Assembly: GCF_000495795.1 (NCBI RefSeq)
Contig: NZ_AWGD01000019.1
Span: forward strand, 186,001-250,000
Source: Asticcacaulis sp. AC460
Lineage (GTDB): Bacteria; Pseudomonadota; Alphaproteobacteria; Caulobacterales; Caulobacteraceae
DNA length: 64,000 bases
Direction of reading: 5' to 3'
Of this stretch, positions 36,841 to 45,618 are shown one piece after another. The notes under the pieces were generated by a model that was given only the letters and a program-made list of their open reading frames with translations, was not told the DNA's origin and ran no database searches. Position numbers and translations under genes: made by a program. How positions within the stretch are numbered: position 1 is the first letter of the stretch; each line of letters begins with the position of its first letter.

Positions 36841-36933
36841 AAAAAAAAGCGCCTCAAGCGGAACCTCACCCGAAGGTGTTGGTTGACTTGAGACGCCAGT
36901 GTCTATGTGCGCTGCAACACGCCGCCATTGGCG
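36841..36933 (-). promoter_or_regulatory. ANTAR-type antiterminator/terminator leader of the channel-nrtABD operon
   Basis: Minus-strand P1 at 36920-36933 has stem CGCC/GGCG and loop AATGGC. P2 at 36891-36904 has stem AGAC/GTCT and loop ACTGGC. Both loops have A1 and G4. The terminator 36841-36896 pairs GCGTCTCAAG with CTTGAGGCGC, has an internal CACC/GGTG hairpin and ends in eight U; its 5' arm contains the P2 3' arm. The GTG start of the channel gene lies 19 bases downstream. Confidence 0.85.
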
Positions 36934-37025
36934 GTTTCAGCGAGAATTTCGGTGCGGCCTTCCTTGGCCACACAGGGACGATCATCCGGGTTCCGACATT
37001 CGTCAACGCGGATTCTGCGGCTTTG

Positions 37026-37035
37026 TTGCAGTGCG
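37026..37035 (-). promoter_or_regulatory. shared upstream box of nitrate promoters (channel operon)
   Basis: CGCACTGCAA on the minus strand lies 19 bases before a TTGACG -35-like element. The same ten bases occur before the nirB promoter and a variant before narK. It may bind a nitrogen regulator such as NtrC, but no factor can be assigned. Confidence 0.4.
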
Positions 37036-37177
37036 AAATCGCGTTGCGTCAAAATTATCACGAAAACGGCCCGGAAGGGGTTTCAACGGGCGTTTTATGA
37101 AACTTGTGTGAAACCGAGATATTTGGTTTCTGTTGAAATCACTATTCTGTGATGGGTTGGCACGAGTAGCGTTATCG

Positions 37178-37321
37178 TCCCCTCTCCCCGTTCTTCACGG
37201 GGAGAGGTTAGGGTGAGGGGCGGGGCGTCTTCGGCGCGCTCCGTCCTCTGAAGGCCCCTCACCCGATCGCCTTCGTTTCACTCGGCTCTCGTCCTCTCCC
37301 CGTAAACGGGGAGAGGTGTAT
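37178..37321. repeat. composite GC-rich palindromic repeats (CTCTCCCC type)
   Basis: Two hairpins, CCTCTCCCCGTTCTTCACGG...GAGAGG and CCTCTCCCCGTAAACGGGGAG, flank GGTTAGGGTGAGGGGC and its counterpart GCCCCTCACCCGATCGCC. They lie between the channel-nrt operon promoter and the nasS 3' end. Confidence 0.7.
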
Positions 37322-37323
37322 AA

Positions 37324-38472
37324 TTACCGGCACATAAACACGCCGCCGTCGAACAACTGGTTCGCCGGCATGATGATCGGCGAAGGCTGAGCCGGCAGTT
37401 GCCACGGCTCCGGATGCCCGCCTTCGTCCTTTTCGTCGGCCTCGGGCGCATTCAGCCCCAGGCTGGACGCGGCCTGACGCCACAGGTCCGGGCGGTAGAT
37501 ATGCCGTGCCAACTGGTCGAAGTCGTGCTCCGGCTCCAGCCAGCCCCAGCGGACCAACTGGCCCATGAACCATTTTGCATGGCTGATCCACGGGAAGGTG
37601 GCGGCCTCCGGATCGAGCGTGAAGCCGGCGCCGCCCTGGCTGAGCGCCAGGGAAATAGCCTCCTGAGGCGCATTGACATAGACATGTCGCGCCAGGATGC
37701 GCATCAGGTCGTCGCGATTGGCCGCGCTATTGGCCCACAGGGCAGCCCGTAACAAGGCGCGGACCAGGGCGGTCGTGGCGTCCGGGTTCTGCTCGGCCCA
37801 GGCGGCGCGCACCCCCAGCACCTTTTCCGGCTTCAGGCTCCAGTAGTCCGGGTCGGCAAAAAGAAGTTGCCCGCGCCCCATCAGATGGGCGGCCTGGGGC
37901 CAGGGCGAGCCGGAACAGAAACCGTCGACCACCCCGTCCTTCAGCATATCGGCCATGCGCGACGGTGGCAGGACCACCCACTGCAACTGGCGTTCGGGAT
38001 CGAGGCCCGCTGCCGCCGCCCAATGGCGCAGGACGAAATGGTGCGGCGACCATGTAAAGGGCACGGCGAAGACCAGACGCCCTTCGCCGGCCTTGCGGCG
38101 GCGGTCGACTTCGCGGGCCAGCAGCCGGGCGCTGCTCATCAAAGGCGTGTGGCTGCTGTCGTCGTCGCTTAATCGCGCCTTCAGGTCGTGCGATACCACC
38201 ACGGCATTGCCGTTGGCGCCAAGGGCCATAGGGGCGATGATCCGGCCCATGGACGGGCCCAGGCCCAGGGCGGCGGCGAACGGCACCGGCGCCAGGATAT
38301 GGGCGGCGTCGATCAGGCCATAGGCCAGCTTGTCGCGGATGTTGGACCAGTTGGCCTCGCGGCTTAAGGTGACGCGCAGGCCTTCACTGTCGTAAAAGCC
38401 CAGCGCCTCGGCGACCAGCACCAGGGCGGCGTCGTTGAGCGGGCTGTAGGCGATCTTGACGTCGGTGACCAT
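37324..38472 (-). CDS. nasS: nitrate/nitrite sensor NasS (NrtA-like, cytoplasmic)
   Basis: A 382-residue protein of the CmpA/NrtA fold without a signal peptide: VKIAYSPLNDAALVLVAEAL at the N-terminus, HILAPVPFAAALGLG and DGFCSGSPWPQ. NasS binds nitrate or nitrite in the cytoplasm and sequesters NasT when ligand is absent. It begins directly after the nasT stop, so the pair is co-expressed. The three ANTAR leaders in the window are the expected output. Confidence 0.9.
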   Translation of the reverse strand: MVTDVKIAYSPLNDAALVLVAEALGFYDSEGLRVTLSREANWSNIRDKLAYGLIDAAHILAPVPFAAALGLGPSMGRIIAPMALGANGNAVVVSHDLKARLSDDDSSHTPLMSSARLLAREVDRRRKAGEGRLVFAVPFTWSPHHFVLRHWAAAAGLDPERQLQWVVLPPSRMADMLKDGVVDGFCSGSPWPQAAHLMGRGQLLFADPDYWSLKPEKVLGVRAAWAEQNPDATTALVRALLRAALWANSAANRDDLMRILARHVYVNAPQEAISLALSQGGAGFTLDPEAATFPWISHAKWFMGQLVRWGWLEPEHDFDQLARHIYRPDLWRQAASSLGLNAPEADEKDEGGHPEPWQLPAQPSPIIMPANQLFDGGVFMCR

Positions 38473-39060
38473 TCAGTCCTCTCCCGGCTTGAGCAGGCCG
38501 CTGACGGCCAGGATGTCGGCGGCAACCGCATGGATGGGCCGGCCCGTATCCATGGCGTGCTTGCGCAATGCCTTATAGGCATCCTCTTCGCTCAGATTTC
38601 GTGATTTCATCAGAACGCCCTTGGCGCGGTCGATGACCTTGCGCGCCGCCAGGTCCGCCTTGGCCTTGTCGAGGTCGCGGCGCATCGCCTGGGTCATGGC
38701 GAATCGCTGGGCCGCCACGGTCAGCACCGAACTGATGCGGCGCGGGTTGAAGCCATCGACGATATAGGCGGCGACCCCGGCTTCCAGCGCCTGGGCGGTG
38801 GCATTGGCATCGCTGCGGTCGACGAACATGACCACAGGGCGCGGTACCTGTTCGTTGGCGACCTGAAGCGCCTCCAGCATATCGCGGTCGGGGCTCTCGC
38901 AGGCGATGATGACCATGTCAGGATCAAAGTCGCGCAGCATGCGCAGTTCGAAGTGCGTACCCTGGCGGATGGTGGTTTCCTTCTCACCGTGATCGGCGCG
39001 AATGCCCTCCGCCACCAGGGCGGCGCGCGCTTCGTCGGGATCAATGATGAGGACGTTCAT
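38473..39060 (-). CDS. nasT: ANTAR-domain antitermination regulator NasT
   Basis: A 195-residue protein: receiver-like domain (1-120) followed by an ANTAR RNA-binding domain with KVIDRAKGVLMKSRNLSEED and AYKALRKHAM near residues 140-170. The acidic pair D7/D9 is present, but the usual phospho-acceptor position in VIIACESPDRD is Ala (A53) and the usual Lys position reads VDG. It is therefore likely phosphorylation-independent and controlled only by NasS. It should bind the hexaloop hairpins before nirB, narK and the channel gene and prevent termination. Confidence 0.92.
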   Translation of the reverse strand: MNVLIIDPDEARAALVAEGIRADHGEKETTIRQGTHFELRMLRDFDPDMVIIACESPDRDMLEALQVANEQVPRPVVMFVDRSDANATAQALEAGVAAYIVDGFNPRRISSVLTVAAQRFAMTQAMRRDLDKAKADLAARKVIDRAKGVLMKSRNLSEEDAYKALRKHAMDTGRPIHAVAADILAVSGLLKPGED

Positions 39061-39380
39061 GGCCTATGGGTAGCGCAGACCATGGCCATCACGCAAGTGC
39101 GAACAATCCGCAAAGCCTTATCAAATAGGTTGTTGCATCCGTCGAATAGTTTTTCTGCAAAGGTCGGATAGATTTTTTCCTGCGCAGCGCAAACATCTCC
39201 GAAGGCTTAGTTCGGAACGTCATAAGCTAATGAAATTTCTTGAAAAATTAACGCGCCGGCCGCCGCTGCGCTGGTGTTTTGCTACCCAGTGCAGGTTCAC
39301 GACCCGGTTGACGTCGAAAACTCCATCAAATAAGTGGTGATTTATATACCACCAAGTTAGTGTGGATTTGGAGCCCAACC
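39061..39380. other. divergent intergenic region between nasT and the monooxygenase
   Basis: No gene is seen. Near 39333-39353 lies a short inverted repeat, TGGTG...CACCA around ATTTATATAC, close to the monooxygenase start, which could be an operator. The rest is moderately AT-rich and must carry two divergent promoters. Confidence 0.4.
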
Positions 39381-40736
39381 ATGGTACAACGCCGCCGCCA
39401 CCTCGGACTGAACGTCTTCTTCCGCGCCTTCGGCCATCATCCCGGCGCCTGGCGTCATCCGGACTCGCCGCAAAGCGGTCAGCCGGACCTGCAATACTGG
39501 GTGAAGCTGGCGCAGTTGGCGGAAAGCGCCAAGTTCGATGCGGTGTTCGTGGCCGACTTCGTCGGCCAGGCCGGCGGCCAGCTTAACGAACTGGCGCACC
39601 AGCCGCTGGGTTACCAGTTCGAGCCCCTGACCCTGATGACGGCGGTGGCCGGCGCCACCAGCAAGATCGGCCTGATTGCCACCCTGTCGGCCAATTTCAA
39701 CGAACCCTATAATGTCGCCCGCCGTTTCGCTTCGCTGGACCATATCAGCGGCGGCCGCGCCGGATGGAACGTGGTTGCCTCGCTCTCCGACAGTTCAGCC
39801 AAGGTGTTCGGCATCGACAATCCGCTGGACCACGCCTCGCGCTACGAACATGCCGGCGAGTTCCTGCAGGTCACCAAGGCGTTCTGGGACAGCTGGGATG
39901 ACAATGCTTTCGGTAACATCGACAAGCAGAGTGGCGACTATCTCGACATCCGCTCGGCGCATCCGGTCAAGCACCACGGCAAGTATTTCAACGTCGAGGG
40001 CCTGCTCGACATCGCGCGCCCGGTCCAGGGCTACCCGGTCATCGTCCAGGCCGGCAACAGCGATACCGGCAAGGCGTTCGCCGCCCAGATCGCCGAGATG
40101 GTCTATTGCTCGTCGCAGTCGCTGGACGTGGCGCAAGCCTACTATGCCGATGTGAAATCGCGCATGCCGAAATACGGCCGCGATCCGTCGGAGCTGCTGA
40201 TCACGCCGGGTCTATCGCCGGTCATCGGTTCCACCGAGCAGGAGGCCCAGGACAAGCTGGGCGCCTTGCAGGACCTCTACGACTTCCGCAATGGCGTGAA
40301 GCTGATGGGCTTTGACCTGTCGGGCCACGACCTGGACGGTCCTCTGCCCGACCTGCCGGAAACCGAAAACGGCAAGGGCCGCCGCCAGCAACTGATCGAC
40401 CTGGCGCGGCGCGAAAACCTGACCATCCGGCAACTGGTTCTGCGTTTCAGCGTGGTGCGCGGCCATAACCTGGTCGTCGGCACGGCCGAGCACGTCGCCG
40501 ACGTCATGGAAGAATGGTTCCGTGGCGAGGCGGCCGACGGCTTCAACGTCATCCCGCCGCTGCTGCCGACCGGGTTCGAGGATTTCGTCGCCGGCGTGGT
40601 GCCGGAACTGCAACGCCGCGGCCTGTTCCGCACCGAGTACGAAGCCACTACCTTGCGTGAAAACCTGGGCCTGAAGCGCCCGGCCAACCCTCATACCGTT
40701 CAGGAAAAGCCGCGCGTCTACGCCGACGTGCTCTGA
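39381..40736 (+). CDS. FMN-dependent monooxygenase, NtaA/SnaA/DszA family
   Basis: A 451-residue luciferase-like flavin monooxygenase. Family landmarks are GAWRHPDS near residue 20, AESAKFDAVF, LEP-like EPLTLMTAVA, RRFASLDHISGGRAGWNVV near 118, PVIVQAGNS and the C-terminal RRGLFRTEYEATTLRENLGL. These align by eye with DszA, which opens sulfur heterocycles, and with NtaA. It needs a flavin reductase, not encoded nearby. It heads a run with an aldolase-like and a DszB-like gene 14 and 11 bases apart. The likely substrate is an organosulfur or sulfonated compound. Confidence 0.88.
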   Translation: MVQRRRHLGLNVFFRAFGHHPGAWRHPDSPQSGQPDLQYWVKLAQLAESAKFDAVFVADFVGQAGGQLNELAHQPLGYQFEPLTLMTAVAGATSKIGLIATLSANFNEPYNVARRFASLDHISGGRAGWNVVASLSDSSAKVFGIDNPLDHASRYEHAGEFLQVTKAFWDSWDDNAFGNIDKQSGDYLDIRSAHPVKHHGKYFNVEGLLDIARPVQGYPVIVQAGNSDTGKAFAAQIAEMVYCSSQSLDVAQAYYADVKSRMPKYGRDPSELLITPGLSPVIGSTEQEAQDKLGALQDLYDFRNGVKLMGFDLSGHDLDGPLPDLPETENGKGRRQQLIDLARRENLTIRQLVLRFSVVRGHNLVVGTAEHVADVMEEWFRGEAADGFNVIPPLLPTGFEDFVAGVVPELQRRGLFRTEYEATTLRENLGLKRPANPHTVQEKPRVYADVL

Positions 40737-40749
40737 GAAAGCCAAGACT

Positions 40750-41985
40750 ATGACCACTGTTGCTGAAGACCTCGCCGCGGCGGCTGCCGACGGTGTCCGT
40801 ATCCTCACGCTCGGAAAAGCCCTGTCGCCGGCGCGTCCCGGCGTCCTGGCCCAGCGCCGGGCGGACGGAATCGCCTTCGCCGAACTGCGCGCCGGGCCGG
40901 TGCCGGTCGATGCTGAGGTTCCGGCGGAAGCCAAGCCTTTGCTTGAAGCGGTCTTCGCCGCCCATAGCGATGCTGGTGCGGCCGTGCTGCTGCGGGCGCC
41001 GCGCCTGGCCGCCTGGGGTCTCTCGGGTCGTCCCTTGCCGGTGCGCTACTTCCAGATGTTCAGCTACACCAAGACGCAGGATCTGCCGGTGGCCGACGCC
41101 GATCCAGCGGCGGTAGCGGCGGTGCTCAACAATCGCCCGGAAGCGCCAGCGCTTTTGCTGCGTGACGGCCGGGTGCTGATCTGGGCGCCCAATGCCGCCC
41201 GCGCCATTCGCCTGGTTCTGTCGCTGGAAGAGGCGGCCTATGTCACCGGCCTGGCCGACCGCATCGGCGGCGCCCAGGACTATCCGCAGGAGGCCCGTGA
41301 CAAGATCTACGGCTCGCTGCAGGCCCAGACCCGCGCCGACAACGACACCAAGACCTACCCCATCGTCGGTGCGCCGCTGTCGGATTTCGCTGTCCACGCC
41401 AAGCGCGAGATCGACTCGGCGGTCGCCCATCTGCACGAGACCAACAGCCTGTCGATCGTCGGCAATGGCAATGCCGCCAAGCGCTACGGCGATCGCTTCG
41501 TCATCGGCGGTTTCGAAGGCCCGCTGAAGGGCGGCAAGATCGCCGTGGTCGTGCTGGATCACGACGAGAACGTCCATGAAGGTGAACTCTATTACCATCA
41601 CGAGGAAGTCCTGCCGCTCTATTCGGCCATCCTGACCGAGCGTCCGGACGCCAAGGTCGCCATCCACACCCATTCGCCGCATCTGGTCGCCTGGGCCCTG
41701 GCCCAGAAGGCCTTGCCGGTCACCGACTTCCCGGAACTGGCGGCGTTCGGCCTGCGGTCGATCCCGGTCACCGAAGCCGCCGCACGCTACGACGCCGGCC
41801 CGGTCGTCGACACCCTGCGCGCCTTCCCCAAGGCGCCGGCCCTGCTGCACGCCAATCACGGCCTGCTGGCCTGGGGCGACGACTTCGCCTCGCTGGCCCG
41901 CCTGGTGGTGGCGCTGGAAGAAGCCGCCCGCCTGCAAATCGAAGCCGCATCCCTAACCTCCGCAAAATTGGCTGAAGTCGCCTGA
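40750..41985 (+). CDS. tandem class II aldolase/adducin-domain protein, first domain degenerate
   Basis: A 411-residue protein built from two halves. The C-terminal half (about 205-405) is a normal class II aldolase/adducin domain: VGNGNAAKRYGD, AIHTHSPHLVAWAL (metal His pair) and HANHGLLAWGDD (third His). The N-terminal half repeats the outline (AAHSDAGAAVLLRAPRLAAWG, LLLRDGRVLIWAPN, LSLEEAAYV) but lacks the HTH pair and the HANHG histidine. Such tandem forms are uncommon. Position between monooxygenase and DszB-like genes suggests a C-C or C-S cleavage step, but this is inference. Confidence 0.8.
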   Translation: MTTVAEDLAAAAADGVRILTLGKALSPARPGVLAQRRADGIAFAELRAGPVPVDAEVPAEAKPLLEAVFAAHSDAGAAVLLRAPRLAAWGLSGRPLPVRYFQMFSYTKTQDLPVADADPAAVAAVLNNRPEAPALLLRDGRVLIWAPNAARAIRLVLSLEEAAYVTGLADRIGGAQDYPQEARDKIYGSLQAQTRADNDTKTYPIVGAPLSDFAVHAKREIDSAVAHLHETNSLSIVGNGNAAKRYGDRFVIGGFEGPLKGGKIAVVVLDHDENVHEGELYYHHEEVLPLYSAILTERPDAKVAIHTHSPHLVAWALAQKALPVTDFPELAAFGLRSIPVTEAAARYDAGPVVDTLRAFPKAPALLHANHGLLAWGDDFASLARLVVALEEAARLQIEAASLTSAKLAEVA

Positions 41986-41996
41986 AGGAGCCAACC

Positions 41997-43031
41997 ATGT
42001 CTAACCCTGACGCTATCTGGTATTCGCACTGTGGCCATTCGCCTCTGGCCGTCGCCATTCAGAACGGCTGGTTCGCCGATGAGCTGAAGCCGCTCGGCAT
42101 CGCGCTGAAGTCGGTCAAGCGCGACGGCGACAAGCAACAGCAGCTGTCGCACTACGACCACCACATCGAATATTCCATCCGCCAGGGTGGCAATGTCCCG
42201 GCCATCTGGGCGCGTTCGACGGGTGTCGAAACCCGCCTGGTCGGCATCAACTGGCTGGACGAATACCAGGCCGTCCTGGCCCTGCCGTCGTCGGGTATCA
42301 AGACCGGCAAGGACCTGAAGGACCGCAAGCTGGCCCTGCTGACCGCCAACCATCCGGTCGACCACACCCAGGCGGCGCATCTCCGCGGCTATCTGACGGC
42401 GCTGGAACTGGCCGGGCTGTCGGAAAAAGACGCCGAGTTCGTCGAACTGCGCCAGGTGCATGACAATTTCGGCACGCCGGGTGCGGAAGAGGGGGCGCGC
42501 ACCTTCGAAGGCGGCGGCCGTGCGGTCGACGCCCTGCTGAGCGGCCAGGTCGACGCCATCTTCGTGCGCGGTCCCCATGGCATCGCCATCAAGGATCGCC
42601 TGAACGCCACAGTGGTCAGCGAGATCAGCGCCCATCCCGATCCTCTGGTCCGCGCCAATAACGGTACGCCGCGCCCGCTGACCGTCCATGCCAGGTTCAT
42701 CGAAGATTATCCCGAACTGGTGGCGACCTTGGTCCGGCGTGTCGCCGAAGCCGGTCCGTGGGCGGAAACCCATGCCCGTGAGGCGGCCGAACGCATTGCC
42801 CGCCAGGACGGCACCTCCGCCGAGGTGGTCGAGCGCGCCTACGGTCACGAACTGCATAACCGACTGCACACCACCCTCAACGACACCGCCATCGCCGGCT
42901 TGAGCGCCTACAAGGATTTCCTGTTCCAGAAGGGCTTCATCCCGAACGACTTCAGCATCACCGACTGGATCGATGCTCGCCCGCTGGATACCGCTCAAGT
43001 TGCTTCAACGCCTGCATACGAAACGACCTAG
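41997..43031 (+). CDS. DszB-like desulfinase or cytoplasmic SsuA/NrtA-fold protein
   Basis: A 344-residue protein of the solute-binding (SsuA/NMT1) fold with no signal peptide. Compared from memory with the desulfinase DszB (catalytic C27, H60, R70), the same residues appear in context: YSHC (C12), QQLSHYD (H52) and SIRQGGNVPA (R62), with identical His-Arg spacing and the RxGG motif. DszB releases sulfite from an aryl sulfinate. The next-door DszA-like monooxygenase supports a desulfination role. The alternative is a cytoplasmic sensor of NasS type. Confidence 0.7.
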   Translation: MSNPDAIWYSHCGHSPLAVAIQNGWFADELKPLGIALKSVKRDGDKQQQLSHYDHHIEYSIRQGGNVPAIWARSTGVETRLVGINWLDEYQAVLALPSSGIKTGKDLKDRKLALLTANHPVDHTQAAHLRGYLTALELAGLSEKDAEFVELRQVHDNFGTPGAEEGARTFEGGGRAVDALLSGQVDAIFVRGPHGIAIKDRLNATVVSEISAHPDPLVRANNGTPRPLTVHARFIEDYPELVATLVRRVAEAGPWAETHAREAAERIARQDGTSAEVVERAYGHELHNRLHTTLNDTAIAGLSAYKDFLFQKGFIPNDFSITDWIDARPLDTAQVASTPAYETT

Positions 43032-43039
43032 CTGAGCTT

Positions 43040-43180
43040 GTCTTCTCCCGCCCCGTTTACGGGGAGGGGGGACCGCGAAGCGGTGGGAGGGGCTTACCGC
43101 CAGTGGAATGGCCCCTTCCGTCTCATGGCTTCGCCATGATCCACCTCCCCCGTAAACAGGGGAGGAGGAAGAAAGCGAAG
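43040..43180. repeat. composite GC-rich palindromic repeat, about 140 bp
   Basis: It runs CCCGCCCCGTTTACGGGG, ACCGCGAAGCGGTGGGAGGG, GCCCCTTCCGTCTCATGG, CTTCGCCATGATCCACC, CCCGTAAACAGGGGAGGAGG. This is nearly the reverse complement of the unit at 33.2 kb. It splits the enzyme genes from the transport genes. Confidence 0.7.
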
Positions 43181-43275
43181 CGGCTCTTACGACTTAACCA
43201 CCTCCTCCTTCCACGCTGTACGAGATCACTTGATCAGCGACCAAAAAATCCAAAACGATCAAGAAAGTCTCGCAC

Positions 43276-45594
43276 ATGACCTCCTCCAAACTGGCCATCC
43301 TCCTGGCCGGCACAGCCCTCGCGGCTGTGCTACCCGCCATCGCTTTCGCCGACGATACCGCCCCGGTTGTTGCCGCCGGCGCTTCGACGGCCTCCATCTC
43401 CGATGCCGACAATAGCGGCGTCAATGTCGTCATCACCGCCCAGCGCCGGTCGCAAAAGGTCCAGGCCGTGCCGGTGGCCGTCACCGCGCTGGGCGGCAAC
43501 AAGCTGCTCGAAAGCAATATCGCCACCGCCAACGATGTTGCGCGCTTCGTGCCGAACCTGACCGGCGCCAACGGTGGTGGCCGCGTCGCCCGTCCGCGCT
43601 ACTTCCTGCGTGGCGTCGGCGTCAACGACCCCTCCGGCAACGTCAACAGCCCGACCGGCATCTATATCGACGACGTCTATTACGGCGACACCGCCTACCA
43701 GACCTTCCCGCTGTTCGACCTGGACCGCATCGAAGTCCTGCGCGGCCCGCAAGGCACGCTGTGGGGCAAGAACACGATCGGCGGCGCCGTCAACACCCTG
43801 TCGCGCAAGCCTTCGTTCGAAACCAGCGGCTATATCCGCGGCGAAGTCGGCAGCAACGAATCCAAGGCGGTCCAGGGCGCCATCGGCGGCAAGCTTATCG
43901 ACGGCCTGCTGGCCGCCCGCTTCTCGGGCAGCATCGAAGACCGCGGCGACTGGTACGAAAACACCTTCGACGGTGAAGGCCAGGGCGCGACCAAGGATTC
44001 GGCCTTCCGCCTGAAGTTCCTGCTGACGCCGCACGACGACGTCGAAGCCATCCTGACCCTGCACACCCGTGACCTCGAAGATGGTGGTGCGCCGGGCTAC
44101 AAGATCGGCACCGGCGTCGGCGGTGCCGACTCCTATGGCTACATCCCGGCCTACGGCACCAGCCCGTCCCTGGGCGATGCGATCAGCAACGACTATGACG
44201 GCGGTCCGGCAACGCTGAACAGCAGCGGCGTCAACCTGAACGTCAACTGGCACATTGGCGGCCTGGCCCTGACCTCGATCACCTCCTACGATGAACTGTC
44301 GCGCGAAGCCTTCGCCGATGGCGACAATGGCCCCCGGCCGGCACAGCTGTCGCACAGCGCCGTCGACAGCAAGCAGGTCAGCCAGGAACTGCGCCTGTCC
44401 TCCGACGCGGCCGACCGCGTCAGTTGGACCGTCGGCGCCCACCTGTTCGAAGAAGACTTCCATTCCGACGCCGGTACGGCGACGCTCGCCAATGTGGCGG
44501 CGGGTGGTGGTCTTCCGGCCCTGCGCTCGGCGTTCCAGAACACCATCTATGACCAGAAGACCGAGAGCTTCGCGGTGTTCGGCGAAGCGACCTGGACCGT
44601 CACCGACCGCTTCAAGATCGCCGCCGGCGCGCGCTGGACGACGGAAACCAAGTCGATCGACCTGGGTGGTGTCCAGGCCGTCACCGGTTCGGTCACCTTC
44701 AGCGATCCGAGCCGGTGGTGGCAGCGTTCGGCGGTCAGCTCGACCCTGAACCCCAATGCCACCCTGGTCGCCGAAAACACCTGGGAACGCGCCACCTACT
44801 CGCTGACCCCGCAGTATGAGATCAACGACAATGTCCGTGTCTATCTGCGCTATGCCACCGGCTTCCGTTCGGGCGGCTATAATGGCAATGTCACCTCGCA
44901 GGTGGCGGTCAATACGGTCGAGCCCGAAACCCTGACCGATATCGAAGCCGGCCTGAAGAGCGAGTGGCTGGATAACCGGCTGACCTTCAATGCCTCGGCC
45001 TTCACGTACGACTACCAGAATATCCAGGTGAACGTTCAGGGCCAGCTCAACGGCCAGTCGGCTACGACCCTGCGCAACGCCGCCAACGGCAAGATCGACG
45101 GTATCGAGCTGGAACTGGCCGGCAAGCCGACCCAGAACCTGACCCTGCGCGCCAATGTCGGCATCCTGACCCGGGCGGAGTACACCGACTTCCACACCAC
45201 GGTGCTGGTCGGCGGCGTCCAGACCCCGACCGACGCCAGCGGCAACCAGATTGCCCGCGCGCCCAAGGAAACCGCGACGATCGATGCCGACTATGTCTTC
45301 CCGCTCAGCAATGGTCAGCAGATCGTTATCGGAGCCGACGCCAACTACCGCAGCCATATCTTCTTCAACGCGGTGGTCCAGAACGACCCGATCCAGGAGC
45401 AGGACGCCTACACCCTCTACAATGCCCGTCTGGCCTGGCGTTTCCCGGACAAGGGGCTGACGCTCGGCGCCTATGTCTACAATCTGGAAGACCGGGAATA
45501 CGTCCACAACGCCAATGCTGCGCGTAACGGCGCCTACCCGGTGAGCTTCGGCCCGCCGCGCACCTGGGGCGTGACCCTGACCAAGTTGTTTTAA
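43276..45594 (+). CDS. TonB-dependent outer-membrane receptor
   Basis: A 772-residue receptor. A signal peptide ends near AIAFADD. The plug domain carries VVITAQRRSQKVQAVPVAVT, a TonB-box-like region, then RGVGVNDPSGN and IEVLRGPQGTLWGKNTIGG. The barrel follows and ends RTWGVTLTKLF, with a terminal aromatic. This is the CirA/BtuB-like class common in Caulobacterales for carbon, iron or sulfur compounds. Start 43276 is close to a possible site but the repeat-filled gap before it suggests its own promoter. It lies 24 bases before the SBP gene, so it probably imports the same substrate. Confidence 0.93.
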   Translation: MTSSKLAILLAGTALAAVLPAIAFADDTAPVVAAGASTASISDADNSGVNVVITAQRRSQKVQAVPVAVTALGGNKLLESNIATANDVARFVPNLTGANGGGRVARPRYFLRGVGVNDPSGNVNSPTGIYIDDVYYGDTAYQTFPLFDLDRIEVLRGPQGTLWGKNTIGGAVNTLSRKPSFETSGYIRGEVGSNESKAVQGAIGGKLIDGLLAARFSGSIEDRGDWYENTFDGEGQGATKDSAFRLKFLLTPHDDVEAILTLHTRDLEDGGAPGYKIGTGVGGADSYGYIPAYGTSPSLGDAISNDYDGGPATLNSSGVNLNVNWHIGGLALTSITSYDELSREAFADGDNGPRPAQLSHSAVDSKQVSQELRLSSDAADRVSWTVGAHLFEEDFHSDAGTATLANVAAGGGLPALRSAFQNTIYDQKTESFAVFGEATWTVTDRFKIAAGARWTTETKSIDLGGVQAVTGSVTFSDPSRWWQRSAVSSTLNPNATLVAENTWERATYSLTPQYEINDNVRVYLRYATGFRSGGYNGNVTSQVAVNTVEPETLTDIEAGLKSEWLDNRLTFNASAFTYDYQNIQVNVQGQLNGQSATTLRNAANGKIDGIELELAGKPTQNLTLRANVGILTRAEYTDFHTTVLVGGVQTPTDASGNQIARAPKETATIDADYVFPLSNGQQIVIGADANYRSHIFFNAVVQNDPIQEQDAYTLYNARLAWRFPDKGLTLGAYVYNLEDREYVHNANAARNGAYPVSFGPPRTWGVTLTKLF

Positions 45595-45618
45595 ACAAAG
45601 TCTGTTGGAGAGCCTGCC

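Noticed and set aside
43330-45507. 725-codon minus-strand frame opposite the TonB receptor
   Set aside because: The receptor on the plus strand has signal peptide, plug and barrel end; the antisense frame has no domain.
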